Shown: positions 47,992-56,531, counted from the stretch's first letter. The stretch is 64,000 bases of DNA from DATEOR01 sp963841425 (GCA_963841425.1 CAWJCL010000004.1:69178-133177), one strand, 5' to 3'. The notes: generated from the sequence alone by a model not told the origin. Program-made: numbers and translations.

Positions 47992-48641
47992 CGTACTCCT
48001 GGCGCTTCGTCGTCGTGGCCGGATTCTTCGTCACGGCGCTCGTCGTCTCGAACATCATCGCCGTCGAGCTGGTGGAGATGTCCGGCCGCGTCTTCCCCGC
48101 CGGCCTCGTCATCTTCCCGCTCTCCTATCTCCTCGGCGACGTGCTCACCGAGGTGTACGGGATTCGTGCGGCGCGGCGGGTCATCTGGCTCGGATTCGCC
48201 TGCAATCTCGTTGCGCTCGGCGCGATCCAGGCCGCGATCCACCTGCCTGCGCTCGACCCCGAGTTCCAGGAGCAGTTCGAAGCGGTGCTCGGGACGACGT
48301 GGCGCCTTTTCGTCGCGTCACTCGCCGCCTACATCGTGGGCGAGCTCGCGAACGCGTATGTGCTTGCCTACATGAAGAGCGCGACCGGCGGGCGTTGGCT
48401 CTGGACCCGGACGATCGGCTCGACGATCGTAGGCGAGGGTCTCGACTCCCTGATCTTCGTCACGATCGCGTTCGCCGGCACGGGCGCGGGCCTCGCCAAT
48501 CCGATCGTCACGACCTGGCTCATCAAGGTCGGCTGGGAGACGCTGGCGACGCCGATCACGTACTGGATCGTCGGCTATCTCAAACGAACCGAAGGCGTCG
48601 ACGTCTACGACTTCGGCCGGCCGCTCGACGCTCGAGTCTGA
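47988..48641 (+). CDS. yhhQ: queuosine precursor transporter (YhhQ/VUT family)
   Basis: A 217-residue membrane protein with six helices: VVVAGFFVTALVVSNIIAVE, FPLSYLLGDVLTEVYGIRAA (family signature D-x-L-T-E-V-Y-G), AYIVGELANAYVLAYMK, WLWTRTIGSTIVGEGLDSLI and WLIKVGWETLATPITYWIVG. YhhQ imports queuine or preQ precursors for tRNA modification. The start overlaps the aminotransferase stop (ATGA). Its 3' end overlaps the convergent MarR gene by 37 bases. Confidence 0.93.
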   Translation: MTYSWRFVVVAGFFVTALVVSNIIAVELVEMSGRVFPAGLVIFPLSYLLGDVLTEVYGIRAARRVIWLGFACNLVALGAIQAAIHLPALDPEFQEQFEAVLGTTWRLFVASLAAYIVGELANAYVLAYMKSATGGRWLWTRTIGSTIVGEGLDSLIFVTIAFAGTGAGLANPIVTTWLIKVGWETLATPITYWIVGYLKRTEGVDVYDFGRPLDARV

Positions 48642-49078
48642 GGCTCGGGCTCGGCGAACAGGCGGCCGAGCGTCTCGAGCGCGTCGGCGAGCTGGCGGCG
48701 CTCGAGCTCGGAGAGGTCGTCGGAGAGGCGTTCGAGCGCACGGAGGAAGCGCTCGTAGCGCACCTTGTGCTCGCGACGGCCGCGCGCTGTGAGGACGACG
48801 CGCACGGCGCGCGCATCCTCCGGGTCGGGCTCCCGGTGGACGAGGTCGGCTGCGACGAGCGCGTCGACGGTCCGGCTCGCCGTTGCCATGGTGACGCCGA
48901 GGTGTTTCGCGAGCGACCCGATCCGCTGGGGGCCTTCGAAGATGACGAGGCGAAGCGCCTGTGCCTGAGACGTCGTCAGCTCGTGCGTCGAGACGTCGCC
49001 GGGCTCTTTGCGGCGCTGAAGCTCGGTGCGCAGATGGATGAGGCCGTCGGCCATCCGCTCGAGATTGCGCTGCTTCAC
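48605..49078 (-). CDS. MarR-family transcriptional regulator
   Basis: A 157-residue winged-helix regulator: ELTTSQAQALRLVIFEGPQR, IGSLAKHLGVTMATASRTVD, LVHREPDPEDARAVRVVLTA (wing with D-x-R). GTG 49078 overlaps the stop of the efflux gene (GTGA), so regulator and transporter form one operon. It very likely represses the operon by binding the palindrome at 50538-50549 and releases on binding a drug-like ligand. Confidence 0.92.
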   Translation of the reverse strand: MKQRNLERMADGLIHLRTELQRRKEPGDVSTHELTTSQAQALRLVIFEGPQRIGSLAKHLGVTMATASRTVDALVAADLVHREPDPEDARAVRVVLTARGRREHKVRYERFLRALERLSDDLSELERRQLADALETLGRLFAEPEPQTRASSGRPKS

Positions 49079-50535
49079 GCCGCCTCCCGAAGGAGCTCGG
49101 GGCTCGTGGCCGTTTCCTCCATCGTCTTGCGGAGCTCGATGTGTGGCACGAAGAGCACAGCGGCGAGGGCGACCGCAGCGAGCCCGATGGCCAGGACGAA
49201 GATGGGGTGGAGCGCGTCGGCCAGTTCGGCGGGTGAGACCTGACCGGTGCCGATCCCTCCCAAGCGCGAGGTCACGATTGCTCCCATGACGCTCACGCCG
49301 ACCATCGCGCCGACGGTGCGGAAGAACTGAACGGATGCCGTGGCGACGCCGATCCGGTGGCGGCCGACGGAGTTCTGGACGGCCACGGTGAGAGTCTGCA
49401 TCATCAGCCCGACGCCGAAGCCGACGATGACGACGTCGCGCGTGACGGTGAGCTCGGAGGTTCCGACCCCGATCTGGGTGAGCAGGAGGAAGCCGGTCGC
49501 GAGGAGCGGCGGCCCTGCCATCAGCACAGGCCGGTAGTGGCCGGTCCGGGAGACGATCTGCCCCGCGACGATGCTCGTCGTGATGATCCCGAGCATGAGC
49601 GGGGTGAGTACGACGCCCGAGGAAGACGCGCTTTCGCCGAGCACGCGCTGCACGAAGAGCGGCACGTAGATGATCGCGCCGAACATCGCGGCTCCGACGG
49701 AGAACGAGGCTACGGTTGCGGCCGAGAACGTCCTCTCCTCGAAGAGGTCGAGCGGGAGAATGGGCTCCTCCGTGCGCCGCTCCCAGAGGACGAAGGCGGT
49801 CGAGAGCACGATGGCGGCGATGAAGAGGCCGATGATGACCGGGGAGCTCCACCGGTACTCGGTCCCGCCCCAGACCGCGGCAAGAAGGCCGGAAGCGGCA
49901 GCGGTCGTGAGCAGGATCGCGCCGACGTAGTCGATCGTGTGCTTCTCGGGCGCCGGCCGGCGGACGAACCCGAACCAGACGACGGCGAGCGCGACCGCGG
50001 CGAGGGGCAGGTTGACGAAGAAGGCCCAGCGCCAGGAGGCGTTGTCTGTCAGCCAGCCGCCGACCGCCGGTCCGAGCACGGAGGACGCGGCGAAGACCAC
50101 GCCCGTGACGCCCTGCCACTTCCCGCGCAGGCGCGGCGGGATGATGTCGCCGATCGCCGCGATGGCGAGCGGGATGAGGCCTCCTGCTCCGAGGCCCTGG
50201 ATGGCGCGGCCGGCGATGAGCATCCCCATCGAGACCGAGAGCCCGCAGATGATCGATCCCGTGGAGAAGAGCGCGATCCCGAGGAGGAACAACGGGCGCC
50301 GCCCATAGATGTCGGACAGCTTCCCGTACAGGGGCACGGTCACGGTCGCTCCGAGCATGTAGGCGGAGAAGACCCACGAGTAATGCTCGAAGCCGCCGAG
50401 GTCGTGCGTGATGCGCGGCAGGGCGGTGGAGACGATCGTCTGGTCGAGCGCCGCCAGGAGCATGCCGAGCATGAGCCCGAAGAAGACGATCAGCGTGCGA
50501 CGCTTGCCAAGTGGATAGACGGAGCGGTCATTCAT
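49075..50535 (-). CDS. MFS drug-efflux transporter, DHA2 (14-helix) family
   Basis: A 486-residue exporter of the EmrB/QacA type with 14 predicted helices: FGLMLGMLLAALDQTIVSTA (motif D1 with L-D-x-T-I-V), GKLSDIYGRRPLFLLGIALF (motif A), AGRAIQGLGAGGLIPLAIAA and the motif C region GVVFAASSVLGPAVGGWLTD. It exports hydrophobic compounds by proton antiport. ATG 50535 lies next to the palindromic operator. First gene of the operon with marR. Confidence 0.93.
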   Translation of the reverse strand: MNDRSVYPLGKRRTLIVFFGLMLGMLLAALDQTIVSTALPRITHDLGGFEHYSWVFSAYMLGATVTVPLYGKLSDIYGRRPLFLLGIALFSTGSIICGLSVSMGMLIAGRAIQGLGAGGLIPLAIAAIGDIIPPRLRGKWQGVTGVVFAASSVLGPAVGGWLTDNASWRWAFFVNLPLAAVALAVVWFGFVRRPAPEKHTIDYVGAILLTTAAASGLLAAVWGGTEYRWSSPVIIGLFIAAIVLSTAFVLWERRTEEPILPLDLFEERTFSAATVASFSVGAAMFGAIIYVPLFVQRVLGESASSSGVVLTPLMLGIITTSIVAGQIVSRTGHYRPVLMAGPPLLATGFLLLTQIGVGTSELTVTRDVVIVGFGVGLMMQTLTVAVQNSVGRHRIGVATASVQFFRTVGAMVGVSVMGAIVTSRLGGIGTGQVSPAELADALHPIFVLAIGLAAVALAAVLFVPHIELRKTMEETATSPELLREAA

Positions 50536-50537
50536 TT

Positions 50538-50557
50538 CGTTACGTAACGTAACTATA
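50538..50557 (-). promoter_or_regulatory. palindromic operator and -10 box of the efflux operon
   Basis: CGTTACGTAACG (50538-50549) is a perfect 12-bp palindrome located two bases before the start codon, and on the minus strand TATAGT (50552-50557) just upstream is a good -10 hexamer. A bound MarR dimer would cover the transcription start, a classical autoregulatory layout. GTAAC repeats at 50549-50553 extend the site. Confidence 0.7.
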
Positions 50558-50598
50558 TCGAACGAACTATGGCAGCCGTCCCCCGGAGGGGTGGTTCG

Positions 50599-51339
50599 CT
50601 ACGCCAGGTTCGAATATCCGCCGTCGACGACGAGCGTCTGCCCGCGAACCATCGCGGCTGCGGGCGAGGCGAGGAAGCAGACGGCGTCGGCCACGTCTTC
50701 CGGCTCGACCAAGCGGCCGGCCGGAGTCCGCTCCCGGTAGAAGCGAAGCATCTCCTCCCGGTTCGGGAAGTAGTCGAGCGCGCCGGTCTCGACGAGGCCC
50801 GCTGAGACGGCGTTCACGTTGATCTTCTGCGGCGCGAGCTCGACGGAGAGGTAGCGGACGAGCGCCTCGAGGGTGGCCTTCGAAACGCCGACGAGCACGT
50901 AGTTCTCGAGCACACGGTCGGCGCCGAGGCTGGAGATGGCGACGATGGAACTGCCCGCCGGCATCGTCGGAGCAGCCTCGCGGGCGATCGTGAACAGGGC
51001 CCGGGCGTTTGCGTTGAGCGTCCAGTCCCAGTGCTTCTCGTTGAGATCCTGGAAGGGACGGATGACGCCGGTGGCCGCGTTCGACACGATCACGTCCAGC
51101 GGACCGGCCTCCTCCAGGAGCACCTTCGTCTTGTCGGGGTCTCCGAGATTGCCGCGCAGGAGGATGGGCTCCGCCCCGAGCTTGCGGATCTCCTCCGCGG
51201 TCTCCTCGGCGGCCTTGTCGTTGCGGAGGTAGCTGACGGCGACCCGCCGGGCTCCCCGCTCGGCGAACCGGAGCGAGATCGCCTTCCCGATCCCGCGCGA
51301 GCCGCCCGTCACGAGCACGGACTTGCCCTCGAAGGTCAT
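50599..51339 (-). CDS. fabL: enoyl-[acyl-carrier-protein] reductase III (FabL type)
   Basis: A 246-residue SDR. NADPH site VLVTGGSRGIGKAISLRFAE; then VIVSNAATGVIRPFQDLN, HWDWTLNANARALFTIAREA, VAISSLGADRVLENY and VGVSKATLEALVRYLSVELA, with Tyr147-x6-Lys154 instead of the usual Y-x3-K. This spacing and the LENY...VGVSKA, FPNREEMLRFY, RGQTLVVDGG segments match Bacillus subtilis FabL, a triclosan-tolerant enoyl-ACP reductase of fatty acid synthesis. ATG 51339 overlaps the stop of the 92-residue gene upstream (ATGA). Confidence 0.9.
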   Translation of the reverse strand: MTFEGKSVLVTGGSRGIGKAISLRFAERGARRVAVSYLRNDKAAEETAEEIRKLGAEPILLRGNLGDPDKTKVLLEEAGPLDVIVSNAATGVIRPFQDLNEKHWDWTLNANARALFTIAREAAPTMPAGSSIVAISSLGADRVLENYVLVGVSKATLEALVRYLSVELAPQKINVNAVSAGLVETGALDYFPNREEMLRFYRERTPAGRLVEPEDVADAVCFLASPAAAMVRGQTLVVDGGYSNLA

Positions 51340-51614
51340 GACGTCGGCGGGAGCGGATCCACAGCCGGCGCGTGGCTCGGGAGCTCTTCCCAGCCGAGCC
51401 GCGTCGGCGGCTCCAGCGGCCCTTCCTCCGCCTTCGAGCTCGCGAAGGCCAGCCGCTCCAGGAGCGCGACCTGCTCGTCGCCGTGGCAACGGACCGGGTG
51501 GTCCGCGGGAAGGTCGCGGACAAGGGCGCGGACGCGCGCACGGATCTGCATCGCGAAATGCGGCGTCGCGGCCCCGACCAGGGCGTCGATGTCGTCTTTC
51601 GTGGGCTCCGCCAC
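51336..51614 (-). CDS. small hypothetical protein coupled to fabL
   Basis: A 92-residue soluble protein starting at GTG 51614: MAEPTKDDIDALVGAATPHF, AMQIRARVRALVRDLPADHP, DEQVALLERLAFASSKAEEG. It appears helical, with a proline-rich end. No family recognised. The last codons overlap the fabL start (ATGA), so it is translated with fabL and may have a related role. Confidence 0.75.
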   Translation of the reverse strand: MAEPTKDDIDALVGAATPHFAMQIRARVRALVRDLPADHPVRCHGDEQVALLERLAFASSKAEEGPLEPPTRLGWEELPSHAPAVDPLPPTS

Positions 51615-51643
51615 GCGGGCGACTCTATCCGTTCGCCCACCGC

Positions 51644-52231
51644 CTACGAGTAGACGTAGAGCTCGTTCGCATCAGCGGTGTCGTAGGTGCCGTGTTTGCT
51701 CTTCCCTCCGAAGTCGTGGTAGGTCCTGTGGGCGGCCCCGAGGTCGTTGGGAAAGCTCGCAACCGGGCTCGGCCGCGCCAGCTTGATGCAGCCGTTCGAG
51801 TAGTAATCGGACTCGCGCTCCCAGCAGAATGGATCGTCGTAGGTCGAGCTGCACGACTGACCGTTGGACGAGGTCTCTTCACTGTGGATGAAGAGCTCGG
51901 TGCGCCGCGTCGACCCGTTCCTGCACGTCTTGTCCTGGACCCACCAAACGCGCCCCCTGATCTTGGAGCCGTCGTAGTGATCCCAGTGGCCCTTCTGGGC
52001 GTACCAGCCGGCCGGGAGCCAGCCACGGCCGATCTCGCACTCGTCCATGGTCGTCCCGGAGCCGCCACGCCAGCTTCGGGTGTACTCAGTCGGGCTTGGC
52101 GGGTATGTCCATTTCCAGGTCAGCGTCGAATCGAGATTCGTGTTGCGGTTGAAGGTCCACCAGCCGTTGGCTGCCGAGGCCGGAGCTACGGTCGACCAGA
52201 GGACGAGCGTCGCGAGCAGGGCGATGCGCAT
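51644..52231 (-). CDS. secreted protein with L,D-transpeptidase-like SNGC motif
   Basis: A 195-residue exported protein. ATG 52231 follows GGAAGGAG and gives the signal peptide MRIALLATLVLWSTVAPASA. The mature part is rich in Trp, Tyr and Ser (WWTFNRNTNLDSTLTWKWTY, WYAQKGHWDHYDG). ELFIHSEETSSNG followed about 25 residues later by DYYSNGCIKLARPSPV resembles the H ... S-H-G-C-x-R/K catalytic core of YkuD L,D-transpeptidases, with Asn in place of the second His. If active it would cross-link or attach to peptidoglycan. It follows the TolB-like lipoprotein gene by one base. Confidence 0.65.
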   Translation of the reverse strand: MRIALLATLVLWSTVAPASAANGWWTFNRNTNLDSTLTWKWTYPPSPTEYTRSWRGGSGTTMDECEIGRGWLPAGWYAQKGHWDHYDGSKIRGRVWWVQDKTCRNGSTRRTELFIHSEETSSNGQSCSSTYDDPFCWERESDYYSNGCIKLARPSPVASFPNDLGAAHRTYHDFGGKSKHGTYDTADANELYVYS

Positions 52232-52232
52232 C

Positions 52233-53378
52233 TCATGCTTCTCCTTCCTGCGGGCGGCTCGGGTTGTAGACGGGGCGACGCCAGGCGGGAAAGCCTTCGG
52301 CGCCGCGGGCGGTGGGTAGGGGGACGGTGCGGGCGCAACGGCCGGAGGCGCGGTCGCAGTCGACGAACGCGCCTCCCGTGGACGAGCTCGTCCAGCCCGT
52401 GACGCGGCTCGGCCCGGCGAAGCGCGGCTCGGCCACGCCCTGGCCGGCGGCGGCGCGAAGCGCTCGGACGAGCTCGATGCGGCCGCCCGCGACGCGGAGG
52501 ACGGCAAGGCCGGACGCAGACGGCGCGGCGACGAGGTCGCCCTGCCAGTCGCCTGCGTAGCCGACGACACCCACCGCCGGATCGACCGTGGTCAGGTCGA
52601 GCGAGGCCAGCTTCGTGCCATTCGAGACGGCGATGAGGTCGACGCGCGGCGGGCCGGACTCCGGGCCGTGCTCGAGGAGTGCGCTCGTGCCGTCGGGGCT
52701 GATGGCCACTAGGCCTCCGCCGGAGGCGAGCACCCGTCGCTTCCCGGGCCCGTCCAGCGCAAGGACGTCGAGAGCCTCGCCGGGGCGCACGCGGTAGACG
52801 AGGAGCGTCGGGCCGGCCCAGCCCGCGACGACGTATCGGTCGGCCTTCTCCGTCCAGCGCCGGGGCCGGCCGTGCACGGAGTCTCGGACAAAGACGTCGC
52901 CCACGTAGCGGACGCCCGCCCGATAGTCGCGGCGGGCCCCCTGGAAATAGGCGATCGCGCCGTCGCCGCGCCAGGCGAGTGAGAAGGCACCGGCGACGTA
53001 CGCCGAATCCGTACCGGTCTCCAGGTCGTGCAGGCGGATCGTGGGCCGGGCGAGCGGGTCGCCGGGCGAGATGCCCTGGTCTTCCCAGGAGAGCGCGGGG
53101 TCGTCCTCGCGGAGCTCACGCCACGCGTTGTAGGCGACGTAGCGCCCGTCCGGCGACGGCACCGCGACCGGAGTGAGCCAGCCCGCCAGGGGAGTGACGG
53201 GCACCGCCGCAAGCGTCACGCGGTCATGTCCAGGCAGGCCCAGCAAGGTGTGCCCCACCGTGTAGACGGCGGGCGGCCGCGGCGGTAGCTGCGCCCCCTG
53301 CTCCTTCTGCGCGGAGCCGCAAGCGCTCGCGGCCAGGGCGAGGAAAAGGCAAAGCGGAATGGTCATGCGCGCCGTCAC
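52233..53378 (-). CDS. WD40/TolB-like beta-propeller lipoprotein
   Basis: A 381-residue lipoprotein. GTG 53378 has AAGGAG six bases upstream; the signal peptide MTARMTIPLCLFLALAASAC ends at a lipobox ASAC. The mature protein shows propeller-like repeats: VAVPSPDGRYVAYNAWRELR, PTIRLHDLETGTDSAYVAGA, LAWRGDGAIAYFQGARRDY, LVAISPDGTSALLEHG. Such proteins bind other proteins or surface ligands at the outer membrane face. It is the first gene of a two-gene unit with the L,D-transpeptidase-like protein, and 213 bases without a gene lie upstream. Confidence 0.85.
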   Translation of the reverse strand: MTARMTIPLCLFLALAASACGSAQKEQGAQLPPRPPAVYTVGHTLLGLPGHDRVTLAAVPVTPLAGWLTPVAVPSPDGRYVAYNAWRELREDDPALSWEDQGISPGDPLARPTIRLHDLETGTDSAYVAGAFSLAWRGDGAIAYFQGARRDYRAGVRYVGDVFVRDSVHGRPRRWTEKADRYVVAGWAGPTLLVYRVRPGEALDVLALDGPGKRRVLASGGGLVAISPDGTSALLEHGPESGPPRVDLIAVSNGTKLASLDLTTVDPAVGVVGYAGDWQGDLVAAPSASGLAVLRVAGGRIELVRALRAAAGQGVAEPRFAGPSRVTGWTSSSTGGAFVDCDRASGRCARTVPLPTARGAEGFPAWRRPVYNPSRPQEGEA

Positions 53379-53591
53379 CGAAGGCTCCTTCTGTCGCTGT
53401 GGGGTCGGCGGGCGCGACCTCCAGACACGATGACGCGCCAGGCGCCGATTTTCAATTCGCTCTTTCGGCCGTGTCCGGAAGCAGCGTTCTCGGGTGCCGC
53501 CGTGCACCCAGGACGGCCAACCGGCCTAGGGCAATGCGACTAAGAGGTAGGACCCGACCTGATCCTCGAGGGCCGAGCGCATGTCGTACCG

Positions 53592-54407
53592 CTAGGTCGG
53601 CGAACGGCCTCCACGGCCCCGCAATCGCAGTCGTCGGCGCCGCCCGCCATCGCCGATCACCGAGACGACGGTCTGCGCGAGGTGCGGGCAGCCGGTCGAG
53701 GGGAACGCATCCCGCCGGTGCCGATGGAGAACGAGGAACAGATCCCCGGGCGGCGCGTCCCGGTATAGACGGCCGAGGCGCAGGCGCTCGATCGCGGCAA
53801 GGGTCGGCGTGTAGATCGCGTCGTACCAGTCCGCTGCGATCTCCGCGTTCTCGAGCACGCGTTCGCGTCCTCGCATCATGTGGTAGCCGTGCACCTGGAC
53901 GTTCTCCAGCAGCTCGAGGTAGTGCGCTGGCCGGCTTACGGAGACGCTCGCACCGGGGCGCGCCTCGGCAAGCCCGCTGTCCTCGAGGAAGATCCGCTCG
54001 AGCTCCCGCAGGACTACCTCGAGCATGTCCGCCTCGGCCGGGAGAGGGACGCGCGCGATGAGCTCGGTCACGTCGGCGTCGATCCACTCCGCGCCACGGC
54101 GCCGCGCGAGGGCGGCGCGGTGGTGACCGTCGATAACGAAATACGCGTCACCGAGCTTGACGGCAACGATCGGCGGGAAGGCGCCCTCGGCGAACGCGCT
54201 CTCGAGCGAGCGCATCCGGTCGCGGCTGAAGGCGTGAAGTGGGCGGAAGTCGCGGGTGAACGAGGTGGCGCGGCTGTCCGTGCCAACGAGGGCGGCAAGC
54301 GGGATCTCGCGCACGCCCAGGTACCGGCGTCCGAACGGCTTCAGTCGCCGCTCGACCTCGTCGAGCTCGAGCAGGCGGTCACGGCGGCGAGACCTCCGTC
54401 CCTGCAT
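53592..54407 (-). CDS. ParB-like domain protein
   Basis: A 271-residue soluble protein. IVAVKLGDAYFVIDGHHRAA (about residues 80-99) followed by ALARRRGAEWIDADV is the ParB/Srx-like box found in partition proteins and their enzymatic relatives (CTPases, ATP/GTP-dependent kinases). No HTH follows, so it is not a true ParB. The C-terminal half is helical (ELERIFLEDSGLAEARPGAS, YMMRGRERVLENAEIAAD-like) and ends in a basic tail. Function unknown. Confidence 0.75.
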   Translation of the reverse strand: MQGRRSRRRDRLLELDEVERRLKPFGRRYLGVREIPLAALVGTDSRATSFTRDFRPLHAFSRDRMRSLESAFAEGAFPPIVAVKLGDAYFVIDGHHRAALARRRGAEWIDADVTELIARVPLPAEADMLEVVLRELERIFLEDSGLAEARPGASVSVSRPAHYLELLENVQVHGYHMMRGRERVLENAEIAADWYDAIYTPTLAAIERLRLGRLYRDAPPGDLFLVLHRHRRDAFPSTGCPHLAQTVVSVIGDGGRRRRLRLRGRGGRSPT

Positions 54408-54517
54408 CTCCGAGTCAAGCGTACAACGGGCGTGTGTGTCAGGGGCTCGATCAGGTGAGCTCGGGACCGACCGGCTGGAACTGGCAACACAACGCGGTCC
54501 CGTAGGCTGCGAGCCCC

Positions 54518-55414
54518 GTGCGCCACCGCGTCCCGCCCGACGTGCTCCTGCTCGTCACGGTGCTCTTCTGGAGCTTCAACTTCACGGTGGTCAAATACGC
54601 TCTCACGCACGGGTGGGAGCCGCTCGCGTACTCGTCGGTGCGCTTTGCGATCGGCGCGCTTCTCTTCTCGGGTTACACGTACGCGCGCGAGGGGAGCCTG
54701 GCCGTCCGGCGGCGCGACGTTGCCTTCATGACCGGCGCCGCGCTCTCCGGGATCTGGTTGAACCAGCTCTCGTTCGTCTTCGCGGTGAAGCTGACGACCG
54801 CCGCGACGGTCGCCCTCATGTTCGGGACGCTGCCGATCTTCGTCGCGCTCATCTCCTGGGCGTTTCGGCTCGAGCACCTGCACCTACGCCACTGGGCGGC
54901 GACGGTGATCTCCTTCTCCGGGGTCGCGCTCGTCGCGGCGGGAGCATCGAGCGGGCTCTCGGGCGACCTCGGCGGAGTCCTCCTCGGCCTCGCCGCCTCC
55001 GCCACCTGGGCTCTCTACTCGACCGCAATGGTGCCGCTCATGCGGCGCTACTCCCCCTACCGGATCAGCGCCTTCATGGGGCTCGTCGGCTCCGTGCCCC
55101 TCCTCCTCACGGCGATCGTGCAGATCCACGAGCAGGACTGGGATGCGCTCGGGGGGCTCGCCTGGGCGTGCTTCGTCTACAGCCTCTTCTTCAGCCTCGT
55201 CTTCACGAACATCATGTGGTTCACGGCCATCGACAAGGTCGGCGCGGCGCGCGCCTCGCTCTACGCCAACCTCCAGCCGTTCCTCGGCGCGTTTTTCGCG
55301 TTGGTCGTCCTCTCGGAGGAAATGGGCTCGCTCCAGGTGGCGGGAGGCCTCGTCATCGGCGCCGGAATCCTGCTCGCCCGGAGCACCCGGACACCCGCGC
55401 CCAGCCAGGACTGA
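54518..55414 (+). CDS. EamA/DMT-family transporter
   Basis: A 298-residue membrane protein with ten helices in two EamA repeats: VLLLVTVLFWSFNFTVVKYA, FAIGALLFSGYTYARE, ATVALMFGTLPIFVALISWA, then SATWALYSTAMVPLMRRYS and ASLYANLQPFLGAFFALVVL. These transporters move amino acids, nucleotide sugars or metabolites. GTG 54518; TAGGCT lies nine bases upstream. It ends 22 bases before hppD and could supply the tyrosine pathway, but this is only positional. Confidence 0.9.
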   Translation: MRHRVPPDVLLLVTVLFWSFNFTVVKYALTHGWEPLAYSSVRFAIGALLFSGYTYAREGSLAVRRRDVAFMTGAALSGIWLNQLSFVFAVKLTTAATVALMFGTLPIFVALISWAFRLEHLHLRHWAATVISFSGVALVAAGASSGLSGDLGGVLLGLAASATWALYSTAMVPLMRRYSPYRISAFMGLVGSVPLLLTAIVQIHEQDWDALGGLAWACFVYSLFFSLVFTNIMWFTAIDKVGAARASLYANLQPFLGAFFALVVLSEEMGSLQVAGGLVIGAGILLARSTRTPAPSQD

Positions 55415-55436
55415 CGACCTCTAAACTGAGGTTCCG

Positions 55437-56531
55437 ATGCAGGACTTCATGCCGCTTCTCGGTTGGGACCACGTCGAGCTCTGGGTCGGGAACGCGAAGC
55501 AATCGGCGTACTTCTACGAGCGCGCGCTCGGCTTCACGCGCACGGCCTACGCGGGCCCCGAGACCGGACTCCGCGACCGCGCCTCCTACGTGCTCGAGCA
55601 GGGCGAGATCCGCCTTGTCCTGACGACGGCGCTCCGGGAGGAGCACGAGATCACCCGGCACCACGCGCGCCACGGCGACGGGGTCCGCGACATCGCTCTC
55701 GCCGTTCCCGACGCGACCGAGGCCTACCGCCAGGCCGTGCAGCGGGGGGCGCGCGGCGTGAGGGAACCGACGAGGCTCGAGGACGACCACGGCGCGGTCC
55801 AGCTCGCAGCGATCGCGACGTACGGCGACACGATCCACACCTTCGTCGAGCGCTCCGGGTACGAGGGCGCCTTTCTCCCGGGTTTCGTCTCGGTCTCGGC
55901 GGACGGACAGGCCGGAAGCGACGCCGGCCTGACGAACATCGACCACGTCGTGGGCAACGTCGAACTGGGTCGAATGGACGACTGGGTCGAGTTCTACGAG
56001 CGGGTCTTCGGCATGACGAACATCCTCCACTTCGGCGACGACCAGATCCAGACGGAGTACTCGGCGCTCATGTCCAAGGTCATGTCGGACGGCGAAGGGA
56101 AGATCAAGTTCCCGATCAACGAGCCGGCCGAGGGCAAGCGCAAGAGCCAGATCGAGGAGTACATCGAGTTCTACAACGGGGCGGGCGCCCAGCACATCGC
56201 GCTCGCGTCGAGCGACATCGTCGCCACCGTGGAGAACCTCGAGGGCCGCGGTCTCCTCTTCCTCGAGACGCCTGACACCTATTACGAGGACGCGCCCGAC
56301 CGCGTCGGAGAGATCGACGAGGACTACGCGGACCTTCGCGAGCACAAGATCCTCGTCGACCGCGACGACGACGGCTATCTGCTGCAGATCTTCACGAAGA
56401 CGGCGCAGGACCGGCCCACGCTCTTCTTCGAGGTGATCGAGCGCCACGGCGCACGCGGGTTCGGCGACGGGAACTTCAAGGCGCTCTTCGAGGCGATCGA
56501 GCGCGAGCAGGCCTTGCGCGGCAACCTTTGA
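55437..56531 (+). CDS. hppD: 4-hydroxyphenylpyruvate dioxygenase
   Basis: A 364-residue Fe(II) enzyme that turns 4-hydroxyphenylpyruvate into homogentisate. Two vicinal-oxygen-chelate halves; the iron ligands are the His of LTNIDHVVGNVELG, the His of AQHIALASSDI and the Glu of LFFEVIERHGARGFG. The C-terminal gating helix FGDGNFKALFEAIEREQ is complete. TAAACT lies nine bases upstream, with GAGG as a possible ribosome site. The stop overlaps the TTG of the FAH-type gene (TTGA), so the two steps are made from one message. Confidence 0.96.
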   Translation: MQDFMPLLGWDHVELWVGNAKQSAYFYERALGFTRTAYAGPETGLRDRASYVLEQGEIRLVLTTALREEHEITRHHARHGDGVRDIALAVPDATEAYRQAVQRGARGVREPTRLEDDHGAVQLAAIATYGDTIHTFVERSGYEGAFLPGFVSVSADGQAGSDAGLTNIDHVVGNVELGRMDDWVEFYERVFGMTNILHFGDDQIQTEYSALMSKVMSDGEGKIKFPINEPAEGKRKSQIEEYIEFYNGAGAQHIALASSDIVATVENLEGRGLLFLETPDTYYEDAPDRVGEIDEDYADLREHKILVDRDDDGYLLQIFTKTAQDRPTLFFEVIERHGARGFGDGNFKALFEAIEREQALRGNL

